The position numbers were made by a program, and so were the translations under genes. A stretch of DNA of 64,000 nt from Nageia nagi. Its lineage: Eukaryota > Pinophyta. Each line of letters opens with the position of its first letter. Positions within the stretch are counted from its first letter, which is position 1. Location of the stretch: positions 11,594,001-11,658,000 of the forward strand of contig JBITNC010000001.1 of NCBI GenBank assembly GCA_050084985.1. The letters are read 5' to 3'. Below the pieces are notes generated by a model, which worked only from the letters and a program-made list of their open reading frames with translations, did not search any database and was not told the origin of the DNA. This document shows, one piece after another, positions 1 to 12,254 of the stretch.

Positions 1-150
1 GTTGAAAGCTTCTCCATGGATGTAGCCTACACTGGGTGAACCACGTTATCTCTTGTGTCTCTCTTGTGTGATTGATGTTCATGGTTGTTTGATTTCAGTA
101 GTATGCTTAAATGTTGTTTCTTTTTGCCAAGGACCAGAAGAATTGTGAAT
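1..150 (+). other. possible tail of a copia LTR (U5-like)
   Basis: The first ~100 bases resemble the 3' part of plant copia LTRs: a stretch on the pattern 'ctccatggatgtagcc', then 'gggtgaaccacg', then repeated 'cttgtgt'. No primer-binding site follows, so the element body is not attached. Assigned by resemblance only; the family is unknown. Confidence 0.35.
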
Positions 151-1979
151 TCTCTTGCTTATATAAACTTATTAAATCCTAACAACACTATAGTGTAAGC
201 TTAAATTTTCCATCAATGCTTAGTATGTTGATGAAGTTACTATTTACATAGTCCTACTTGGTATTTATAGTATGGTTCTTGGGAGTCCTTACTTGTTTGA
301 TTGCAATGTGACTTATCATAGGTGAGAGAATATATATATACTAAATGAAGTATGGAAATTGCTACAAGATATGCCCACATAGGAAACAAAGTGACACTCC
401 TCTTTTTATGGGCCTCATTAAAAAGAAAGGCAAAGAGGAAAAGATGGCAACTGGATGGGAATCCTTTTGAAGTTGTTGTCCATGCTCAAATGTGGAAAGA
501 TATTCCATGTATTTTCAAAATGATATAAAATTCAATTATTTCTATTAACAAGTTTTTGTGTAGTGTTTAGTTAGCCTAGGGAATGGTCCATGATGGATAT
601 AGGTAGCATGATGTATAGTTGTGATGGAAGTTCTTTCCAAGACATGGTAAAGGAAAAATTTGTTAGTAATATTGGGATGTATGATACTAATATATCATAG
701 ATGAATTAGTATCTATATGGTGATAGAAGAAAAATACGGTGGCTAATGATGGTGAGGAATGAATCTTCTCACCTTATTTTTGAATCCTCTTTTATGGTAC
801 CAAAAGATTTTATGGTGGTACAATTCATTCAAAATTAGATCTCAAAAATGGTGAAGTGTAAATTTTCTCCTTGCAATAATATGATGGATGAACTTTTTAG
901 AGATTGGGGACCTTATTATTCAAATCCCAAGGCCATGTGTAGAAGAAACACCAGTGTAGGCACTAGTCTTAAAGAGCTCATCCTAGAAATGGACTTTAGT
1001 GTGGGTGTTAATAATCTTGAAGAATGAGGTTCATAAATAAGGATTCATGAAATTAGAGATAATTATGAGTTGAATCCATGATATGGTCACAAAAGTAGAT
1101 AACATATATTTTCTCAAGTGATAACAAGATTCCAATCTCAATAGGAAGCATTTAGAAACATCTATGTAGGGTACTAGCTATTCAGATGTTATTTGACATG
1201 CTTTCCCTAGGTTAGATATACTTACATTTATATCAAGTGTGATTCACCATTTGACCCCTTATGTGAAGGTAGTAGTCATCCTTGTGTACTAATATAAAAT
1301 ATAATAACACAACATAAGAAATATATAATAATTAGGTAAAATATATTACATGTGACTAAATGTGATAAAATATGTATGTAAGTTGCACCTAAGTGGGACC
1401 ATGTTAAGGGGAACACTTTTAGGTATGAACAATATGAAATACTCAAAATACTTAATTAATCAAACCTAGAATTTTGGTTCAACCAAAATAGAATGAAATA
1501 ACAAATTTTAAACCTATGGGTTATGTGCCCAAAGAATAAACTTTGAATTTTAATGTGCCTCCTTGAAGCTCAACATCCATGCACACAAGCTTAATGATGC
1601 TAATAAAATCCTAAATTTTGAAATTTGACCAAGGTACCTCAAAGGATGAGTTTTTTGCAAGCTCATAGTAGAAAGAGCTTTAAATACTCCCAACATCTCA
1701 CTTATAACCTTCAATTGTGATCACAATAACAAAATACTTCCAATGTCTCCTTCATAAGCCTCCATTGCAAAATTTACTTAATAACAACAAATTGACTACC
1801 CTATTTGATAACATCCTCCTTCCAATAATTTGTGGCTTCAAATTCACTAAAAACTAATGGCCAATATATCTAAAAAAAAACTTGTAGATTATCAATACTT
1901 GTCTTCCATTATAAAAATAAATTAATACTTAAAAGTAGTGACACTCAAAATGCAGTTAAAATATCCAATTACTTCAGAA
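151..1979. other. AT-rich non-coding sequence, nothing recognised
   Basis: I see no open frame of useful length, no repeat partner elsewhere in the window and no recognisable retrotransposon domain. It may hold eroded LTR or leader sequence. Confidence 0.5.
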
Positions 1980-2575
1980 AGCTAACATCCCCTTTTAGGT
2001 ATCTTTGAAATATAGTAAAAGTCTTGGAAAACCTTATAGAAACTCAATGTATAGCCTTAGTGATTCTCAAAATATCAATATATCCTCGAAAATAGCTTCA
2101 ATTGGTCTCAAAAATAAGAATGGACCTCAAAATTTCTCTAATGTACCAACATCCACCAAGAAATTCATTCAAAATGTAGTGTAAACCTCAAAATTCTCCT
2201 AATTTTCCAACACCCTCCTTTAGGTGGCCTCAAAATGTAGAGTGAACCTTTTAAAAGTGCTCAAATCACCAATTATTTCTTTCCAAAGAGTTCAAAATGA
2301 AAGACTATGCTCAAAAATACTCCAATAGTGCAATTCCTAGCTTCTAGTGATCCAAAAATACAACATCCAACCTTCAATGGTCCCAAAATGTAGCTTCAAG
2401 CATAAAAAATCTCTCAAAATATTTTTTATCTTCTAATGGTCCCAAAATATAGCTTTTGGCATAAAAATACTCCATAATACCAAAACCCTTCTTCAAGGAC
2501 CCTCAAAATGCTAAATGAGCAACCAAAATATCTCCAAAACACCAACATCTAGCCCTAGATGGGCTCAAACTTTAT
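1980..2575. repeat. degenerate ~60-bp tandem repeat
   Basis: A motif on the pattern 'tggtcccaaaatgtagct' recurs with variants near 2224, 2287, 2338, 2376, 2437, 2500 and 2558, mostly 50-63 bases apart. Copies are strongly diverged and the edges are vague. It could be an internal LTR repeat of the copia element to its right, but no second LTR copy exists in the window to test this. Confidence 0.4.
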
Positions 2576-2899
2576 GAACATACCTTATTCCTCCCTAGAA
2601 TTGAAAAGTTAATCAAGAATAAACTTCAAATTGAAATGAAATATCCAAATTTTTTTGATAATGTATCTTTTCAAGTTGCATGTACCTCCTCAATGGTTCA
2701 CCAAAAGGATGAGATAAGGATCCATGATCCTTCAAAATTCCTTCTGAATGATCACTATGAGTCTAGCTCAATTCCACTCCTCAACAAGACAATAAGAACT
2801 CTTTACAAATAGCAATGTGATTTGATATAATATCATAATGAGTCCTCTACAACTCCTCCAACTCTACCCAAAATCTCCTTTAATAGTAACTCATCAATT

Positions 2900-3512
2900 C
2901 TTACCCGACAACAAGGGCAAGATCTCCAACTTTTGTTTAGTAATTCTTTGTATGTTATACCATTATGATGTAGGTATCTAGTCCTCATTTTGAAGTTTAA
3001 TACCATAAAATTATGATGAATAATGCATTAACATTCATCATATATTCATCAATGCATTATATAAAATAAAATTAGGATAAATCTAAAGATTTATTGTGGA
3101 AAACTTTACTTTGACATTTTGTCATGTAGTTTACATTACAAGTATGGGTGCAATCTATAAGTTACACCAATCTAAACCACAATCCAAATGAAGAATAAGT
3201 CTATATGATCTATTTATACATCTTAAAGATTAAATAAAAGAAATAAAAGGAAACATGATGATGAAACCAAAGGAAAAATGTAAAAAATGACTTGATAGTT
3301 CGCCCTTAACTACCTAAAACTATCATACTAAAATGTGATTGCATTTTAGGTAAAACAAGTTAGGTCAACATGTTATACAAAACATTGTCACATTTTGGAA
3401 ACATGATGGTATTTTGTTTAAGAAATGCTCTAGGGGATATGTTTCATCAAAAAGTGTACAATTTGGTCTTTTGAGCTCAAATTTTGAGTTCTGATGAAGT
3501 GTATTTTCAACA
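2900..3512 (-). mobile_element. C1 3' LTR, left edge unresolved
   Basis: Reading the minus strand, a G-rich polypurine tract is followed at 3512 by TGTTGAAAATAC, a typical copia LTR start. The LTR therefore runs leftward from 3512. Its other end is not identifiable because the matching 5' LTR is missing; the left coordinate given is only a guess and the LTR may extend through the ~60-bp repeat region. Confidence 0.45.
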
Positions 3513-3526
3513 TTCTCCCCCTTGAT
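3513..3526 (-). promoter_or_regulatory. C1 polypurine tract
   Basis: Minus-strand ATCAAGGGGGAGAA lies directly before the TGTTG LTR start and just after the end of the pol frame. In LTR retrotransposons this tract primes plus-strand DNA synthesis. Confidence 0.7.
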
Positions 3527-3529
3527 GGT

Positions 3530-4880
3530 GAGAGGGTTGATAATTAGGTCTCTCAACATGCAAAATTGAGATCTATAAACTTATTTTATGAATATATTAA
3601 CAATTTGGTCCTTAGTATTGCAATACCTTAGTTTGATTAGATTCTTCTCCACCTAGTCTTTGATAAAATGATACTTGATGTCAAAGTGTTTAGAATGTGC
3701 ATGGTGGATTGGATTGTTTGCCAGCATAATGGCACTTTGGTTTCCATTCCTAAGAAGTAACTCATCAAACCAATATTAGTCATATAAAACTTATTTTTCA
3801 TATTAGCATTAAAATAATCAAATAATGAAGAACTACTTCCCATAAAAAACAAATCATAAAAATACAAGCAAACAAGTAGAATATAAATACCTTATTTTTT
3901 ATAATGCAAAGTGTGCTCACTTTTACTTCATTGAAAGCCACACTTAAGAAAGTAGTCATTGATTCTTATGTCCTAAGCTCTTGGAGCTTGCTTTAACTCA
4001 TATAAGGCCTTCTTCAATCTATAGACCTAATCCTCTTTTCCTTCAACCTCAAAACCTTGAGGTTGTGCCACATATACCTCTTCTTCAAGATAGCCATTAA
4101 GGAATTCACTCTTCACATATATGTGATTCAAATTTCAAAGACTATGGGATGCTAATTAAAGCACCATCCAAATGATATCTTGCCTTGTAATAAGAGCAAA
4201 ATTCTCCGCATAATCTATGCTATACTTTAGTGTGAACACTTTTGTTACCAACCTTGCTTTATACCTTTCAATGGAACCATCACTATTCCTCTTAATCTTG
4301 TAGATCCATTTACATTGAACACATTTTATTTTTGTGCATAGATCACACAACTCCCATGTGTCATTATTGACAATGGAAGACATCTCCTCATTCATATCCT
4401 TCAACTAAACTTTGTTAGAACAAGCTTGTTCAAAATTAAAAGGCTCAAAAACATATAGTTTAATAACTTTAGAAGATTTAGAACATGTGCATCAGATGTA
4501 GTAAAAACAAGAGCATAATTTACCATATCACCTTTGGGCTCACCATTGTCTTCATCTCTAAACATTTGCAAGTTTTCAAGCCTTTGCAATGTAGTATCAA
4601 GCTCCTTGTTTTGACTCCTTATCAACCTTATAGAAATGCTTTGATCTAACATTTGGTAAGATGGATGATCTTTCAACAATATTTTACCTTTCATTGACTA
4701 ATTTACACATTCACTTGGCTGATGGAGGTGAAAAGAACCATTTTGTGGACTTGATTATGCACTAAAGACCCAATTTTTTATGAGGAATCAAATCTAGGTT
4801 GTACTTGACTATGTCAAACTTGGCTAGGTTGAACACTTCCTTGATCATTTGAAGCAACTTATTCAAACATACTATCATCA
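3530..4880 (-). pseudogene. C1 reverse transcriptase with fused RNase H remnant
   Basis: On the minus strand 4404-4156 reads a clear copia RT start, with NDTWEL, KWIYKIKRNSDGSIERYKARLV and a FAL-RQD block. The frame is then broken, resuming near 3900-3740 with the RT end (KNKFYMTNIGLMSYFLGME). The catalytic YVDD position reads YFYDL, so the active site is lost. Directly after YFLGME the sequence jumps to the late RNase H (GNQSA, HAHSKHFDIKYHF, YCNTKDQIVNIF), so the RNase H start has been deleted. The frame ends just before the polypurine tract. The extent of deletion is inferred from the usual spacing of copia pol. Confidence 0.8.
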
Positions 4881-6000
4881 ATAAATGACTTTTTCATTTT
4901 TGAGAGTTCCAACTTCCCCCTTCATCAAAAATGGCATATCTAACACCATAAATTTGTGGGAAATTGGATTAAAAAGGATATAAGCTTTGGAGTATTCACT
5001 AGCCAATAAAAATACACCTCTCACTCTTAGCATCAAGCTTTTTTCTACTTCATCACTCACATGAATATTGCTACACAACCAAATACTTTTAAATGTTTCA
5101 CACTTGGCTTCTTTCCAAGCCAACATTCATATGGAGTAATATTATTTAAACTCCTTGTATGAATTCTATTTAAAATATAAACAATAGTCCTTATATCTTT
5201 AGCCCAATAAAAATTACTTAGAACTTTTGTGTGCTTCATACACCTTGCCATCTTTACAAAGTCTAATTCTTTCTTTCAGCTAGCCCATTTTGTTGGAATG
5301 TATAGGGTGATGCTAATTGACTCTTGATGCTAGAATCTCTACAAAACTTCAAGAAATCATTAAAGCAAAATTCACCACCATGATCATTCCTTAAACACTT
5401 GATAGTATTCCCACTCATATTCTCAACACTAGCTTTAAACTCCTTGAAGAACTCAAATGCCTCATTTTGTGTTTAAGAAAATACAACCAACAATATCTAG
5501 AAAAATCATTAATAAAGTAAGAAAATAAGAAGCTTTACCCATACTTTATGTTTGTATTGGTCCACAAAGATCACTATGAACTAGCTGCAGAAGATATTGG
5601 ACCCTCCATTCTTCATTCTTTGAAAATTCCCCCTTGCATGCTTTCCAAACCACACCCTTCACAAACTTTTGTAGTATCTTGGACCTTTGGCAAACCATAC
5701 ACAAGTGGAGATAAAAGCTTTAAACTCTAAAAATTCAAATGGCCAAATCTCAATTCCATTAATTTTCATTATCATCAATGCTCACACAAGTAAAGCCTCC
5801 TTGCTTAACAAACTTGATGGGAAAAAGTTTATTTTATTTTTTTACTATAGTGATCAGCCTTCCACCTTTGTTCTTATCATAAATTTGGCACATTTTATCT
5901 TAAAAAACTAACTTATAATTATTTTTAAGCATTTTCCTAACACTTAAGAGAGAATTTTTAAAATCGAGAGCAAAATAGATAGTTTTTACCTTCATAGTAA
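4881..6000 (-). pseudogene. C1 integrase
   Basis: The minus strand shows the copia integrase core in pieces. Near 5400-5300 is NDHGGEFCFNDFLKFC, which keeps the second catalytic Asp, followed by QQNGLAERKN, which keeps the catalytic Glu. Further on (5251-5057) come YILNRIHTRSLNNITPYECW and HLKVFGCVA, standard for copia. The first catalytic Asp region is too eroded to read with confidence. Several TAA/TAG stops interrupt the frame. Confidence 0.8.
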
Positions 6001-6089
6001 CTCTTGTTAGGAACTACCATGTCTTTCTTTCCAATCACCTCCAAGGTTTTCTCATCCCTAAGTTTGAAACTAGAACTAAAGGAATGATC

Positions 6090-6690
6090 AAGAGATGATA
6101 AAGCTCCCTCTTTCCATTCATGTGGTTGGAATAACCACTATCAAGAACCCAAGTTTTATCATTAGATTATCTTCTAGTTTGTCTTGTGAAAGAAGTGCTT
6201 TGACTCCATGATAATCCTATTGGAAAATAGAAAGAAACAAGATATCCTATTCATAGAAATCTTCTTCTCCATAATTGGATGATGTACTACTATTTTGAGA
6301 GTCTTGTTTGATCCTACACTCCCTCTCATGATGGCCATACTTGTTACAATGATAACATTACAAATTCTTCTTGTCTATTACTCTAGCTCTAGAACTAGAT
6401 CCTCCTCTTGCACTTGTACTTGCACTATTATCTTGGTCACCATTAGGAATTTGATCTCTTTCCTCTTCCTCTTCTATAAGAGCCTCTTCTTACTCCTCTT
6501 CCATTTTGGCCTCTACCTCTAAAGCCCCTACCTTGACCTCTTCTACTATTTCTTTCATTCTCCCTAGATGAGAATGCTTATTCTTCACTTGCACCAATGT
6601 TGGGTCTTCTCAAAAATCTCTCTTCATGTGATGTAAGAGAGCCAAGATTTGGTTTACTTCCTTTTTTTAGTCTTTTATATTTATTTTCTT
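6090..6690 (-). pseudogene. C1 gag zinc knuckle and aspartic protease
   Basis: On the minus strand 6355-6313 encodes CYHCNKYGHHEREC, a CX2CX4HX4C knuckle, preceded by an acidic, serine-rich gag tail. Around 6175-6110 is WVLDSGYSNHMNG, the protease DSG active site in its copia context. The gag N-terminal two thirds are missing. The frame carries a few stops. Confidence 0.8.
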
Positions 6691-6699
6691 GCTTTGTAG

Positions 6700-7560
6700 C
6701 TTTTATTTTCTTTATTACAATCCTTTTCTCTAGTTTACCTTTCTTCTAGAGATTTTTTGCTAATGTAGTATCTTTCTTTTCATGTTCTTTTCTCTTATGC
6801 TCTTCTTTCTCTACCAGTTTCTCCTACATATTTTTCATATATTCAATATCTTTTTTAGATATAACTATCTTCAATTTTGATGTTTATAGCTATTTACATA
6901 ATTCTTGTCCCTCCATATTTTTTTTGTCTTCATAATTGTTATGCTTCCTCTTGAGTTAATCTAGCTTTGTCTTTATCCTTTTCTAAGAGCTTTACTATAC
7001 CAACACTTTTCTTTTCTAGATATACCCTTTTCCTCAAGGAAAATTATTTATCATAGGTTTAGCATAAAGCTTTATCCTATTCACACATCCATTGTAAAGA
7101 TTTTTATTTATTCTCTACTCTATATTATGTAAAATATTTCTTCTTATGATCAGAAAAAATCAGAACCTATCCAAATATTTATATAAATATTTACTCAAAG
7201 TTTTCTCTTTATTTGAATTTGTACCAAAATCAACTTTGAATATATAATTTATCTTCCATATAACCATGTATGAAGACTTTAACATCGAATATGGGAGAAA
7301 AGGGCTTATTTCCTGATTATTTTAGAAGTTTTCAAATTCATTCATTGAGACTTATAAAATCTAGAGCTTTTGAATTTACAGATTTTAAATGAGCAAAAAA
7401 AATACCTAACAAATCATAAGGCCATGGGATTACAATATTAGATAACAACAAGCTTTGCATATTTATATTTAAATACTCTCATCAATTTTTGTGATGTGCT
7501 TGAATTGAATCAAAACCAAGGGTATATGAATATAAATATTGTTTACCCTTTGGTACTCCC
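6700..7560 (-). pseudogene. probable C-terminal coiled-coil part of the T1 3' ORF
   Basis: The minus strand reads long Lys/Glu-rich stretches in shifting frames, for example KKDIEYMKNM, EKLVEKEEHKRKEHEKKD and LEKDKDKARLTQEEA, as expected of a coiled coil. It follows the T1 3' ORF in the same direction, just as a coiled-coil segment follows the globular part of the 3' ORF in T2. Several stops and frameshifts. It could instead be part of the C1 gag region; the C1/T1 border is not sharp. Confidence 0.4.
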
Positions 7561-7763
7561 CACATGGTTTCATCATAGTCTTCTTGCCTCACAACTTCCA
7601 TGGAAAATATCCAGTTAAAAATTCAAATGGCATTTTCATCGCTTTATCAAAAAAAAAATAAGCATGATGACTATATAATTTTAGAAAAATAATAATCTCC
7701 TTTCTTGAATTGACTTATTTTCAAATAAAAAAAGCTAATTTAGATAATCTTGGTAAAGTGATT

Positions 7764-8612
7764 CTATAAATGAAATTTAGAGCCAAAAAAAAAAAAGAAA
7801 TATCTTACAAAATCATAATATGACTCCTTGAGATATAAAACCTTCATCCATTGATCAACCCTCCTTTGAATTCCATTTGCATTCTTTTGTTTTAGTTGTA
7901 AATCTAAGAAAGCTTTTAGATGATTATGGAGAAGTAACCAACAAAAATTAGAATAATAATAAAATTGATTAAGTTTTTCTTTGTTTGTAAAATAGATGGC
8001 CAATTTGTTCTTAATGAGATCAAACCAATGTAAATGGTACTTGCCATAATGTTTTATCATTCTATAGGTTTTAGTAATGTGCTTTAGATGAAAAATATGG
8101 ATATCATTTTGTCCATAAAGAACCATAATTATGATTAAGAGTTTAACTATATCAGGTTTAAAACCTAAAATATTATATTTACTTTTCTTCTTTGTAATAG
8201 GATTTAACAAATAAGAGTTTAAACAATCTAGTAGATATTTCTTAGTGTTTATGGCATCTAATTTCATTCTAACCCACTCTAATGTGCTATCAAGCTAACC
8301 AAAAGTATCATACATTACATCCCAACTCAAATCAAGAAGAACATTCCCCTTATTATCTTTTACATTTTTGGTTTCATGGAATGTTTAGTTACTCAAAGCA
8401 TCTACTAATTCTAGGAAAGGATGACATCTCTCTTATAGAAATGGAAGAATGAAATCAATTTCATACCTTAAATCCCATAACTTCTTATCCTTGACTTTTA
8501 CATACTCTTAGGGTTTTGATTTCAAATCAACATGATTATTAAGCAAATTCATATCAAATAAATTTTAATTCCTATCATTTATAGTGCTCATAATAGTTGT
8601 AAACTTACCCAT
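7764..8612 (-). pseudogene. T1 3' ORF downstream of integrase, function unknown
   Basis: A 283-codon minus-strand frame starting MGKFTTIMSTIND. The last 167 codons (8267-7764) are fully open; the first third has five stops, all TAA or TAG. Readable blocks include KKLWDLRYEIDFILPF, LLDLSWDVMYDTFG, KYHLHWFDLIKNKLAIYFTN and YYYSNFCWLLLHNHLKAF. I recognise no family domain, signal peptide or membrane segment. It lies in sense, 3' of integrase, the place where some gypsy elements carry extra or env-like genes. T2 has a similar block at 25300-25110 (SSYLWWLFTHQNL) in the same position, which argues that it is a conserved part of this lineage rather than a chance frame. Confidence 0.65.
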
Positions 8613-8826
8613 TTTTATAATAAGATTGGACAAAGGTCTAGTAATGGTAAGAACTCAAACTACAAAAATTTACAAACCCTACAGCTCCAAGAAACTCAAA
8701 AATTGTAGATGAAAAAATGACTAAGGCAATGAATTTCAAATGGGCTAAACTAAAAAATATACATATCTACCTTATTTACTTCTAATAAATGTAAAAATAT
8801 ATGACTTGGAAAATATGCATCGTAAT

Positions 8827-8857
8827 AAATATATATATAATATATATATATATAATA
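8827..8857. repeat. (AT)n microsatellite
   Basis: About 30 bases of near-perfect alternating A/T between the T1 3' ORF and integrase. Confidence 0.9.
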
Positions 8858-8891
8858 CAAAGCTCATATGTTTATATAGTAGTATGAAACT

Positions 8892-9990
8892 TTAAATGTT
8901 GATCATTGATTGTAATTGGAATGATCTAGAAATCCATTTCCTCCAATTCAAATGCATTATTCTAGATTTCTCACATGATGATATATAGTCCAAACCACAA
9001 TGAATTAGACTTCTGGTGTTATCCAAGCTTAGCTTTTTCCTCATAACATTTAATAAGTAGGTCATAGGCTTAAAAGAAACATCTAAAGCATATTTCTTAT
9101 CAAACCATTTTTTAATTATGTTATTTCTTTTTTGAATCTCCTTGTATGAATTTTTTTTGAAGTTCATCTAAATAAATAAAACCAAATATTCTCACTTGTA
9201 ATGGGCTAATGGGTCTATATCATTCATCTCATATTGATGGAGTAATTGTAAGGTAGGTAACTTGATATGAGATGGTAAAATTACTCTTTTTCCATATACT
9301 AAAACATAAAGAAAGGATTTTATTGAAGACTTGTATGTGATTCAATATGTCTAAAGTGCAAGATTGAGCTTTTTTTCCCAATCCCTTTGATTGTCATCCA
9401 TTGTTCTCTCAATATTCTTAATAAATTTTTATTTGTAGATTCAGCTAACCCATTACCATTTGGGTAATAGTTTGAAGATATCTTCAAATAGATATCATAT
9501 TTAAATGCAAACACTTAGACTCAAGCTCCTAAAACTATCAAACCATTATTTGATATCATAGTCTAAGGAAAATTAAATTTGATAATGAGTTTTTTCCATA
9601 AAGGGATAATAGTATCATGATCTTTGTATTTCATTACAAAAGCTTTAGCCCACCTAGTAAAATAATTTGTGGCTATCAAAATTAACCCATTCCCTAATGA
9701 TAAGCTCAAATTAATCATACCAATGAAATCTAGGTCCCATTTTGGAATGATTCTTTTTAGTAATGGGTTGTAATGGCATTGATCCCATTCTCCTTCTCTC
9801 CACAAAATGATGACACTTATCATATTCTTTTGATATCCAAAAGTAATCAATATAGATTAACTACCAATAATAGCCTACCTATAAGATATTGACTATATTG
9901 GTATATCCAGAATAATGCCCTCCAAAAAAATTAGAATGAAATTCCTTCATAACTTCAATAACTTTTTCCAACTATATGCATCTCAATAAC
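8892..9990 (-). pseudogene. T1 integrase
   Basis: The minus-strand frame 9850-9563 includes WDLDFIGMINLSLSLG then ILIATNYFTRWAKAF, the first part of the gypsy catalytic core; the first Asp is present in WDLDFIG. Frame 9514-9320 has SSNYYPNGNGLAESTNKNLL, where the Glu of LAEST is the last catalytic acid. The C-terminal part (9167-8892) reads KKWFDKKYALDVSFK. The pieces are separated by stops and shifts. This wording is the same type as the T2 integrase. Confidence 0.8.
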
Positions 9991-11280
9991 ATTCCATCAT
10001 GATTTTTTCTATACAAAACATGATCAATCATACCTAAACCTTCACTTTTTGGAAGCATTAAGTTTAGATGGTAACTTAAAATATTAGCCAGCTTCATAAT
10101 TTTGCTTGTAGTTCAACATCTTGAATTTCATCTTTAAGAATCATGATCTATTCTAAAGTTAAATCCATAACTAATTATTTATAGAGAGCTCTTCCCTTAA
10201 TTATCTTTATATGTCAAATCTCTACATCATATTTAAATTTTTTTGTGATCCATTAGGCTTTACCTTGATCCATATCACCTTGTAAAATATATCCTTTAAC
10301 ATCTAGATGAATTGTAACCACTAAAATTTATTCTAAGAATGATAATGCTTAAATGCATTTAAGCTTTCATAATTGTAAACACTCACTTTTCAATAAATTA
10401 TATCTTTCTTCAAACATCATATGATGTCTAACTAAAGAAATTTATAGGGAATTCATCATGATTATCTTCCTTTTTAGTGGTATAGAAATTCCTAATCTAA
10501 AACTACATTAATGCTTTAATCTAATCAAACACCATAATTATTTCTTATTTTCACTTTAAAGGAACCTTATCCTTTAGTATTTATATAATTTATTGGGTTA
10601 TTTTGATAAATATTGAATAAATCTCCTCATGAAATTAATTTATCCCAAGAAAGTTTGCATCTTCTTTATATTTAATGAAATAGTGATCTTGGAGATAGCT
10701 TCAACTCTTTTTGAATCAATAGAGAATTAATCTTTTGAAATTACATGCCTCAATAACTTACCTTAAAATACAACAAAAATAGACTTCTTTGGATTCAAAG
10801 ATATTTCTAACTCTTGACATTTCAAGAAATCTACCAGAGATGTTGTAAGTGATATTTCATTTTATGTGAAAATATAGTAATATCATCCAAATAAACTAAA
10901 ACATATTTGTTAATTAGTTCACCAAATGCATGATCCATTTTTCATAAAAAAAGTAGCTCTAACATTAGAAAAACCAAAGGGAATCTATTGAAAAGCAAAT
11001 GTCCACCATTTTGTGATGAATGTAATATTATATGATCCTCATCTTTCACCCAAATTTGGTTATATCCAGAGAAACCATTAAGGAAGGAAAAACACTATGA
11101 TCTTGAAACTATGTGTAATATTTTCTCCATAGATGGTAGTGGATGATTATTTTTTTAATAAGGCTCTATTTAGATTCCAAAAATCTACACATAGCTTGAT
11201 GTCCCCATTTTTCTTCCTGACTAGTACCAAATTTGCCCACCCAAGTAGAATGTTTAATGGGATAAATGATCCTTAGCTAA
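9990..11280 (-). pseudogene. T1 reverse transcriptase and its RNase H
   Basis: From 11260 leftward the minus strand gives LLGWANLVLVRKKNGDIKLCVDFWNLNRA, ITFITKWWTFAFQ, IPFGFSNVRATF and, at about 10885, LVYLDDITIFS with the catalytic YLDD intact. Farther left come LNPKKSIF and TFLG-INFMRRFI, then a weak gypsy RNase H. Many TAA/TAG stops lie inside otherwise good motifs. Confidence 0.8.
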
Positions 11281-11789
11281 AATAAATTTTGAATATATTA
11301 TTACATATCAAATTAAATCTTTGGATTTACTCATCTCTATTTTTACCAGAAGTGATTTTCTCCTTCTACCAATTCTACAATGTGTTGAATCACATCTTTG
11401 TTGTACACCTTCATATATCATAGTACCATTCCATGATGCCAACAAATTCCTTTATCATTTTAGCAATCTCTTAAATATATTTGGAAGAATTTCTATACCA
11501 AACTTAAGAATCTTATTGGGAGCTATTTCTAACTTCTTAAATTTCTTAAAAAAAGCCAAAATTTTCCCTTTCTAGTTTGATCATCTCTATTAAAAAAGGT
11601 TTATAAAACAATAACACCTTTGGGTAAGGTATATTTTTCAATTGTATGATATATTCATCTCTAAATACTTCAACTAGTGACTCTTATCTATTAGAGCATA
11701 ACATTTCAGTATCCAAGAATGAATTAAAATCTCCATCACTATGAAAAACTTATCATAAATAATAATTATTAGGAATAGAAGGTTTGAAT

Positions 11790-12205
11790 ATCAACTAAAT
11801 ACCTTTCCTTTTTTAACTAGTGATGTGTAGGATCAAATTTTGATCCCTTCTGGTATAGAGCATTAGCTTCACTATTTGATCTTTAAGGATTCTAGTAAGA
11901 TTTAGAGAATTAAATCTCTTTAGTAGGTCCCATATTATTTTTGTACTTCTTCAAATAATGATGTTTCATAGAATATTTATTAGTAACTTGATTGATAACC
12001 AATTCAAAATTACCAAAAAATTTCAAACATTTAATCTTTAATTTTATTTTTTATTCAATCCCTAAGCATAAGGGCTTCATATTTTACCACAATAATGGAA
12101 TAATCCATATGAGCCTAAAGTAATATCTCTCAGTTTCACTTGAAGAGGATTTTAAAATTACCCTAGCACTACCTCCATTCTTTGACTTTGCACCATCAAA
12201 ATGCA
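11790..12205 (-). pseudogene. T1 RNase H placed between protease and RT
   Basis: The minus strand reads MHFDGAKSKNGGSARVILKS, then IKLKIKCLKFFGNFELVINQV and YSMKHHYLKKY. This matches the plant RNase H pattern (DG...G...LVI.Q..) also seen in T2 at 29890-29354. The second Asp region reads GNFELV where GDSELV is usual, so a catalytic residue is lost. Its position before RT is the notable feature. Confidence 0.7.
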
Positions 12206-12254
12206 TGTGTAATAGTTCTTTTTCCCTTAATTCCTAAATTGTTAGGGCTTATAA

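Larger units (their letters stand above)
3512..6690 (-). mobile_element. C1: truncated Ty1/copia retrotransposon
   Basis: Gag zinc knuckle, protease, integrase, reverse transcriptase and the end of RNase H follow one another on the minus strand in the copia order (integrase before RT). The 5' LTR and most of gag are absent: near 6690 the frame runs into a coiled-coil sequence that belongs more naturally to T1. All frames carry stops and shifts, so the copy is dead. Confidence 0.85.

Noticed and set aside
7764-8612. An envelope gene in T1
   Set aside because: The position fits, but I see no signal peptide, membrane segment or cleavage site, so the name is not justified.
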